64,000 nucleotides of DNA, taken from Bradyrhizobium tropiciagri (GTDB taxonomy: Bacteria; Pseudomonadota; Alphaproteobacteria; Rhizobiales; Xanthobacteraceae). The notes beneath the pieces are model-generated. The model saw nothing but the letters and a program-made list of their open reading frames with translations. It was not told where the DNA came from and did not search any database. Location: positions 186,001 to 250,000 of the forward strand of contig NZ_JAFCKH010000006.1 of NCBI RefSeq assembly GCF_018130505.1, written 5' to 3'. Positions 59,314-64,000 of this stretch are shown here, in pieces; position 1 is the stretch's first letter, and every line of letters starts with the position of its first letter. The position numbers were made by a program, and so were the translations under genes.

Positions 59314-59976
59314 TCAGTCGGAAGAATAGCGCTGTTCGGCCCAGGGATCACCGCGATTGTGATAGCCGCGCACCTCCCAGAACCCAGGCGCATCCTCAGC
59401 CACGAACTCGATGCGCTGCAGCCATTTGGCGCTCTTCCAGAAGTACAAATGCGGCACCACGAGCCGCACCGGGCCGCCATGCTCGTGCTCCAGCGGCTGG
59501 CCCGACCAGCTGTGGGCGAGCAGCGCGTCCTCAGCGGCGAAATCTTCGAGCGGCAGATTTGTCGTATAGCCGTCATAGGAATGCAGCACGACGAAGCGCG
59601 CCTCATCGCGCGGCTGGCAGGCGGCGAGCAGTTCGCGCGTCGCGAGGCCCTCCCACTGATTGTCGTAACGCGACCAGGTGGTGACGCAGTGGATGTCGGA
59701 GACGAACTGCGTCTGCGGCTGCGCCTTGAACTCGGCGAAGGTCCAGAAGATCGGATGCTCGACCGCGCCATGAACATCCAGCCGCCAGTGCTCCCGCGTG
59801 ACATTGGGCAGCATCCCGAGGTCGAGCACCGGCCAGTCCTGCGTCAGATGCTGGCCCGGCGGCAGGCGCTGCTCCTCGGGCCGGGTGATCTTGCCGGTGA
59901 GGAACTTGCCCTCGCGCGCCCAGCGCTGCTTGCTGCGCGTCAGCTTGCTCTCGGGCTGCTCGTTGTCGTCGGTCAT
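59314..59976 (-). CDS. Sulfite oxidase-like molybdopterin-dependent oxidoreductase
   Basis: The 220-residue protein is a short member of the sulfite oxidase/MsrP molybdopterin family. SDIHCVTTWSRYDNQWEG supplies the molybdenum-ligating Cys97, and GGPVRLVVPHLYFWKSAKWL is the later cofactor-binding stretch. It lacks both the heme domain and the dimerisation domain of classical sulfite oxidases and has no twin-arginine signal, so it looks cytoplasmic. The substrate is unknown. It lies 13 bases after the MFS gene in the same direction. Confidence 0.85.
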   Translation of the reverse strand: MTDDNEQPESKLTRSKQRWAREGKFLTGKITRPEEQRLPPGQHLTQDWPVLDLGMLPNVTREHWRLDVHGAVEHPIFWTFAEFKAQPQTQFVSDIHCVTTWSRYDNQWEGLATRELLAACQPRDEARFVVLHSYDGYTTNLPLEDFAAEDALLAHSWSGQPLEHEHGGPVRLVVPHLYFWKSAKWLQRIEFVAEDAPGFWEVRGYHNRGDPWAEQRYSSD

Positions 59977-59989
59977 CGGCGTCGAGCCA

Positions 59990-61312
59990 TCACTCGTGGC
60001 GATGCATCGCGGAGTCGCGCTTGGTGTCGCGCATCGTCGAGTAGATCAGGAGCGACAGGAAGATCATGCCGCTGAGATAATAGTAGAACCAGTCTTCATG
60101 CCCGATGCTCTTGAAATAGAGCGCGACCGCGGGCGCGGTGCCGCCGAAGATCGACACCGTGATCGCGTAGGGCAGGCCGACGCCGAGCGCGCGGACATTG
60201 GTCGGGAACAGCTCCGCCTTCACGATCGCGTTGATCGAGGTGTAGCCGGCAACGAAGATCCAGGCGCAGCAGATCAGCAGGAAGGCGGTGAAGGGCGACT
60301 TGGTCTCCTTCAGCGCGGTCAGGATCGGGATCGTCGACAGCGTGCCGACGACACCGAAGAAGATCAGCAGCGGCTTGCGGCCGATGCGGTCGGACAGCCC
60401 GCCATAGATCGGCTGCAGGATGGTCGCGAAGATCAGCGAGCCGAAGATCACGAAGGTGGTCTGGTCCTCGGTCAGGCCGACCGAGAGTTTCACGAACGTC
60501 TGCATGTAGGTGGTGAAGGTGTAGAACGCCGCGGTGCCGCCGGCGGTGAGGCCGACCACCAGCAGCAATTCGCGCGGATAGTTGAGCAAGCCGATGATCG
60601 AGCCGGTCGGCTTGGAAACCTTCTTGGCTTCCTCGAAGGCTTCGGTCTCGTGCAGGCCGCGCCGCATCACCGCGGCGACGATTGCAAGCCCGGCGCCGAT
60701 CACGAACGGGATGCGCCAGCCCCAGGCCTTCAGCTCTTCCGGCGTCAGGAACACCTTCTGCAGCAACAGCAGCACGATGATCGCGGTGAGCTGGCCGCCG
60801 ATCAGGGTAACGTACTGGAAGCTGGAGTAGAAGCCGCGGTGGTTGGGATCGGCGACCTCGCTGAGATAGGTGGCGCTGGCGCCGTATTCGCCGCCCAGGC
60901 TCAGCCCCTCGATGACGCGGGCCAGCGCCAGGATCGCCGGCGCTGCAAAGCCGATGGTCGCATAGGTCGGCGTCACCGCGATGATCAGAGAGCCGAAGCA
61001 CATGCAGACCACCGAGAGCGTCAGCGACAGCCGGCGGCCGTAGCGGTCGGCGATGAAGCCGAACAGCCAGCCGCCGAGCGGGCGCATCAGGAAGGTCGCG
61101 GCGAACAGCACGGCGGCGTTGAGCTGCTGCACCACGGGGTCGCTGTGCGGGAAGAACGCCGGGGCGAAATACAGCGCAAACGCCGTATAGGCGTAGAAAT
61201 CGTACCACTCGACGAGATTGCCGACCGAGCCGATGAAGATCGCCTTCACCCGCCGCTCGACGTCGCGAATGTCGAGATGATCGCTCGCGGGCGGAGCGGC
61301 TTGATCGGTCAT
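59990..61312 (-). CDS. MFS transporter, metabolite:H+ symporter (MHS/KgtP-like) family
   Basis: This 440-residue protein has twelve predicted helices. The MHS signature GSVGNLVEWYDFYAYTAFALYF lies near the N-terminus, then GFIADRYGRRLSLTLSV (loop 2-3 motif) and LSLGGEYGASATYL. The second-half copy of the loop motif is GGLSDRIGRKPLL. MHS members take up organic acids such as alpha-ketoglutarate, citrate, shikimate or aromatic acids. Its position after a P450-ferredoxin pair suggests it may import that system's acid substrate or a product; this is inferred. Confidence 0.92.
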   Translation of the reverse strand: MTDQAAPPASDHLDIRDVERRVKAIFIGSVGNLVEWYDFYAYTAFALYFAPAFFPHSDPVVQQLNAAVLFAATFLMRPLGGWLFGFIADRYGRRLSLTLSVVCMCFGSLIIAVTPTYATIGFAAPAILALARVIEGLSLGGEYGASATYLSEVADPNHRGFYSSFQYVTLIGGQLTAIIVLLLLQKVFLTPEELKAWGWRIPFVIGAGLAIVAAVMRRGLHETEAFEEAKKVSKPTGSIIGLLNYPRELLLVVGLTAGGTAAFYTFTTYMQTFVKLSVGLTEDQTTFVIFGSLIFATILQPIYGGLSDRIGRKPLLIFFGVVGTLSTIPILTALKETKSPFTAFLLICCAWIFVAGYTSINAIVKAELFPTNVRALGVGLPYAITVSIFGGTAPAVALYFKSIGHEDWFYYYLSGMIFLSLLIYSTMRDTKRDSAMHRHE

Positions 61313-61396
61313 AGGCTAGCTCCCGGACTCGTGGTGGTCGATTCCGGGGCAAGCTACCTCATTGGATGATGCGATGTAACTGCTGTGCCGGCCGTC

Positions 61397-62623
61397 TCAG
61401 GAACCCTTGCCGAACAGAACCGGCAGTTGACGCGGGCCGCGCACCGTGCCTTCGGACCACGTCACCTTGCCGGCCGGATCGAGGCGGAAATCCGGGATCC
61501 GCTTCAGCCATTCCTCGATCGCCACCGTCATCTCCATCCGCGCCAGATTGGAACCGACGCAGCGGTGGATGCCGAGGCCGAAGGCGGCGTGGCGGTTCTC
61601 CTTGCGGTCGATCATCACCCTGTCGGCGTCGGGGAACATGGCCGGATCGCGGTTGGCAGCCGGGAACGACAGCAGCACCATGTTGCCCGACTTCACCGGG
61701 CAGCCGGAGATCGTGGTCTCCTTCATCACCTCGCGCGCCATCGTCACCGGCGAATAGGCGCGCAGGAATTCTTCGATCGCGCTCGGCATCAGCGCCGGCT
61801 CCGAGACGAGCCGCTCGCGATCGGCCGGCGTCCTCGCGAGGTGCCAGAGCGAGGAGCCGATCGCGCTCCAGGTGGTGTCGATGCCGGCGATCAGCAGCAG
61901 CCGCAGCGAGCCGAGCACGTGATCGTCGGACAGCGGCTGGCCGTCCGGGCCCTTGGCCCGCATCAACTGCGAGATCAGATCGTTACCGGGCTCAAGCTTG
62001 CGCTGCTCGAGATGGGCCATGAAGTAGCCCGTCATCTCGCGCACGCCGCTCATCATCTGGTCGTCATCCTTGATGCCGAGCTCGAGGATCTGGTGGATCC
62101 ACTTGATGAAGAGGTCGCCGTCCTTCTCCGGAATCCCGAGCATGTGGGCGATGGCGCGGACCGGGATGTGCTTGGTGTAGCGCGCAGCGGCATCGCAGCC
62201 GCCGTCGGCGATGAACTCGTCGATCAGCTCGTTGCAGATCGCGCGCACCCGCGGCTCCAGCCGCTTCATGGCATCGGGCGTGAACGGCGGCAGCAGCACC
62301 TGCTTGGCGGGCTTGTGCTCCGGCGGGTCGGAGGTGATCGGCGGTGCGCGTGCGCTGATCTCGGGACGGATGTCGCGCACGATCACCCGGCGCGAGGAGA
62401 AATGCTCGGTGTCGTAAGCGATCTCCTTCACCGCCTGATAGGTGGTCGGCATGTAGCAGCCGAGGAAGCGCTCGGTGTGCACCACCGGCGACGCCGCGCG
62501 CAAGGTCTCCCAGATCGGGAACGGATCCTCGGTCCAGACCGGATCGGTATGGTCGAAATCATTGACCCAGTCGGTGACCGGGGGATGTTCGGGCAGATAG
62601 CTTGCGGACGGGGAATCGGACAT
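61397..62623 (-). CDS. Cytochrome P450 (ferredoxin-dependent)
   Basis: The ATG whose complement is 62621-62623, after GAAGGAAA, gives 408 residues; an upstream start would add nine. AGIDTT at 246-251 is the I-helix motif, with Asp-Thr as the acid-alcohol pair, ExxR is Glu285/Arg288, and FGLGIHRCVG gives the heme cysteine at 355. It is a soluble class I enzyme; the ferredoxin gene just upstream in the operon is the probable electron donor, with a ferredoxin reductase needed from elsewhere. The substrate is unknown; an acyl-CoA synthetase and MHS transporter nearby suggest a carboxylic acid. Confidence 0.94.
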   Translation of the reverse strand: MSDSPSASYLPEHPPVTDWVNDFDHTDPVWTEDPFPIWETLRAASPVVHTERFLGCYMPTTYQAVKEIAYDTEHFSSRRVIVRDIRPEISARAPPITSDPPEHKPAKQVLLPPFTPDAMKRLEPRVRAICNELIDEFIADGGCDAAARYTKHIPVRAIAHMLGIPEKDGDLFIKWIHQILELGIKDDDQMMSGVREMTGYFMAHLEQRKLEPGNDLISQLMRAKGPDGQPLSDDHVLGSLRLLLIAGIDTTWSAIGSSLWHLARTPADRERLVSEPALMPSAIEEFLRAYSPVTMAREVMKETTISGCPVKSGNMVLLSFPAANRDPAMFPDADRVMIDRKENRHAAFGLGIHRCVGSNLARMEMTVAIEEWLKRIPDFRLDPAGKVTWSEGTVRGPRQLPVLFGKGS

Positions 62624-62686
62624 CGGCTCGTTTCCTTCTCGTTCGATCAAACGCGGGCCTGCGGCGCAGCCGCCGCGCGGCCGGTG

Positions 62687-62893
62687 CTATTCCTCGGTGA
62701 CCTCGATCGCGATCTCCGGGCAGTTGGTCTGCGCGAGCCACGCCTTGTCCTCGAGTCCGGCCGGCACCACGCCGTCGCCGGCCTCATGGGCGTTGCCGTA
62801 CTCGTCGAGCTCGAACAGTTCGGGGGCGAGTGATTTGCAGCGGGCGTGACCCTGGCACTTGTCCTGGTCGACGCGGATTCTGAGCTTGGACAT
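62687..62893 (-). CDS. [3Fe-4S] ferredoxin, P450 redox partner
   Basis: The ATG whose complement is 62891-62893 gives a 68-residue ferredoxin; the frame extends further upstream but without family character. Cys13-x5-Cys19 (CQGHARC) and Cys58 in TNCPEIAIEV are three cluster ligands, and His16 replaces the fourth cysteine, as in the CxxHxxC ferredoxins that serve bacterial P450s. Acidic residues dominate the rest. It lies 63 bases before the P450 gene in the same operon and should carry single electrons to it. Confidence 0.92.
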   Translation of the reverse strand: MSKLRIRVDQDKCQGHARCKSLAPELFELDEYGNAHEAGDGVVPAGLEDKAWLAQTNCPEIAIEVTEE

Positions 62894-63006
62894 GCAAGCG
62901 CTCTCCCTCAGGCTCGCGCGCAACGAGGCGCGCCGGTTCCTCATTTCCCTAGCTTAGTGCAAGTTCTGACTTGCTTGGGCGGACCGCATCTCGGCCAGTC
63001 CGGTAA

Positions 63007-63021
63007 GTTATATCATATTAC
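63007..63021. promoter_or_regulatory. Candidate TetR operator in the ferredoxin/TetR divergent region
   Basis: GTTATATCATATTAC is a 15-bp near-palindrome (GTnATATnATATnAC) in an AT-rich island between divergent ferredoxin and TetR genes. It is the likely shared promoter/operator zone. Confidence 0.45.
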
Positions 63022-63153
63022 ATTATCGCTTCGCTTGTCCGTCAAGCAAAAACTCAATCGTGTCGAAGGTGCGCGGAATTGGATGGACATTCAAACAAAT
63101 TCGGGTGATTGAATCGCGAGGCTTCGTAACGACGCCGACAGGGAGAATACTGC

Positions 63154-63792
63154 TTGCAGAAGGAGGTGAAGCGGCCGCGCGGGCGCCCGGTCGGATCGTC
63201 CGATCAAGGGCTGAAGCGCCAGGAGTTCGTGGTCGCGGTGATGAAGGCGATTGCCGAGCACGGCTACAAGGATGTCACCGTTGCGACGATCTGCGAGGCC
63301 GCCGGCTTTTCACGCGGCCTGATTGGACACTACTTCCCGGGCAAGGATGCGCTGCTGCTGCACGCCGTCGGCGAGGTGGCGAAGGATTTCGAGCAGGCCA
63401 CACGCGCTGCGGCCGAGGCGGCCGGTCCGGACCCGCTGGATCGCCTGCACGCCATCGTGACCGCGAGCTTCAGCGCGCCGGTGTTCACGCCGGAACGCGT
63501 GCTGGTATGGGTCGCGCTGGCCAGTACATCACATTGGTCGCCCGAGCTCGCCGACATCTACCGACAACTCTATCGGCCTTACCGCCGCGGGTTGGTGAAT
63601 TTGATGCGGCGCGCCGCCGACGCGCGCGGCGTGCGGATCAACGCCGACCGCCTGGCGATGACGCTCACCCAGCTCACCGAAGGAATGTGGGCCGGCTGGG
63701 CCGCGGATCCAAAGACCGTTTCCGCAGCCGAAGGCGAGGCGGCGTGTCATGACCTGCTCGACGCGTTCTTTGGCAAGCAGGGAGCACGGTGA
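63154..63792 (+). CDS. TetR/AcrR family transcriptional regulator (BetI-like)
   Basis: The probable start is TTG at 63154, seven bases after GGGAGAA, giving 212 residues; no ATG is available upstream of the DNA-binding domain. The helix-turn-helix is VTVATICEAAGFSRGLIGHYFPGKDALLLHAV, in two recognisable halves, preceded by a basic arm KRPRGRPVGSS. The C-terminal domain resembles BetI-type regulators. It is divergent from the ferredoxin-P450-MFS operon and convergent with an acyl-CoA synthetase, so it probably controls both sides in response to the substrate or its CoA ester. Confidence 0.88.
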   Translation: MQKEVKRPRGRPVGSSDQGLKRQEFVVAVMKAIAEHGYKDVTVATICEAAGFSRGLIGHYFPGKDALLLHAVGEVAKDFEQATRAAAEAAGPDPLDRLHAIVTASFSAPVFTPERVLVWVALASTSHWSPELADIYRQLYRPYRRGLVNLMRRAADARGVRINADRLAMTLTQLTEGMWAGWAADPKTVSAAEGEAACHDLLDAFFGKQGAR

Positions 63793-63820
63793 CGTCAGGC
63801 ACGATGTGCATCGCCTGACG
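63793..63820. terminator. Hairpin between convergent TetR and acyl-CoA synthetase genes
   Basis: CGTCAGGC (63793-63800) and its exact inverse GCCTGACG (63813-63820) flank a 12-base loop that can pair further (GATG/CATC). It may terminate from both sides, but lacks a T-run. Confidence 0.45.
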
Positions 63821-63838
63821 CGAAGCCGATAGCGGCAC

Positions 63839-64000
63839 TCACTTGCGCTTCTTCAGCGCGCGCAGATCGATCGTTCCGACGATGGTCCGCGGATCCAGTC
63901 CGGATTCGAAGATCTGGGCCTTGTTGATCTTCTGGGTTGCCGTCACCGGCATGCGGTCCATGAACAGCATCCAGCCCGGGGCCTTGTAGTAGGCCAACTG
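63839..64000 (-). CDS. AMP-dependent acyl-CoA synthetase, C-terminal end (rest outside window)
   Basis: The last 53 residues of a complement-strand gene are visible, entering at the window's right edge. Translation gives LAYYKAPGWMLFMDRMPVTA followed by TQKINKAQIF and a basic tail ending KKRK. YKAPGW...DRMPVTATQKINK is the usual C-terminal segment of AMP-forming ligases, and the lysine in QKINK fits the conserved adenylation lysine. It would activate a carboxylic acid as CoA ester. Neighbouring P450, ferredoxin and transporter genes suggest a shared catabolic route. Confidence 0.85.
   Translation of the reverse strand, partial: QLAYYKAPGWMLFMDRMPVTATQKINKAQIFESGLDPRTIVGTIDLRALKKRK

Noticed and set aside
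1-64000. Search for tRNA, rRNA, CRISPR arrays, insertion sequences or prophage
   Set aside because: Apart from short palindromic repeats, I found no cloverleaf, regularly spaced repeats, transposase or integrase.

Overview
This is a GC-rich chromosomal window from an alphaproteobacterium, most likely Bradyrhizobium or a close relative. The assignment rests on three things: a CYP102 (P450 BM3-like) self-sufficient monooxygenase, short class III-type PHA synthase and phasin genes, and many palindromic intergenic repeats of the kind scattered through Bradyrhizobium genomes. Coding density is high. I saw no tRNA, rRNA, CRISPR array, insertion sequence, prophage or clear pseudogene. The genes at both edges are cut by the window.

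Layout. 0-4.2 kb (+): a carbohydrate-type catabolic cluster (Gfo/Idh/MocA dehydrogenase, DUF993 aldolase-like protein, sugar phosphate isomerase/epimerase) followed by an FMN-dependent alpha-hydroxy-acid dehydrogenase. 4.2-6.8 kb: a cytochrome P450 (-) with a palindromic operator candidate, divergent from a split thiamine-diphosphate decarboxylase-type enzyme (two small subunits with overlapping ends). 6.8-12 kb (+): TetR repressor, membrane-fusion protein and RND pump, with an operator-like palindrome in front of the regulator and a strong terminator after the pump. 12-15.8 kb (+): a CnbZ-like deaminase-family protein, an unusual PIN-nuclease/membrane-segment fusion and a UGT-like glycosyltransferase. 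16-30 kb (-): two complete peptide-type ABC transporter sets head to tail, with a gamma-glutamyltransferase-like enzyme and a DUF1028 protein at their junction.

30.4-44.7 kb (mostly +): a storage-lipid region. It holds a DUF6489 protein, an alpha/beta hydrolase, a WS/DGAT acyltransferase, an epoxide hydrolase, the fused P450/reductase, a spermidine synthase-like protein, a hydrolase (-), a very short PHA synthase partner, PhaC, a GNAT acetyltransferase, a phasin with an operator-overlapped promoter, a DUF445 membrane protein and a second alpha/beta hydrolase paralogous to the first. 44.8-53 kb (+): phenylacetate catabolism (paaX, paaABCDE, paaI, paaK) followed by an amidase-signature hydrolase. 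Palindromic repeats lie between paaB/paaC and paaE/paaI. The ring-opening and beta-oxidation genes (paaZ, G, H, J) are not here.

53-64 kb: a quinone oxidoreductase-like dehydrogenase, a YeeE/YedE sulfur-compound transporter, an EamA exporter divergent from a MocR/PdxR-type regulator, an alpha/beta hydrolase-OsmC fusion, a sulfite oxidase-like molybdenum enzyme, an MHS-type MFS transporter, and a P450 with its own [3Fe-4S] ferredoxin. These are followed by a divergent TetR regulator and the end of an AMP-dependent acyl-CoA synthetase. Overall the window reads as a catabolic and storage region: uptake and oxidation of aromatic, peptide and hydrophobic substrates, feeding acyl-CoA into PHA and neutral lipid, with efflux and local regulators.
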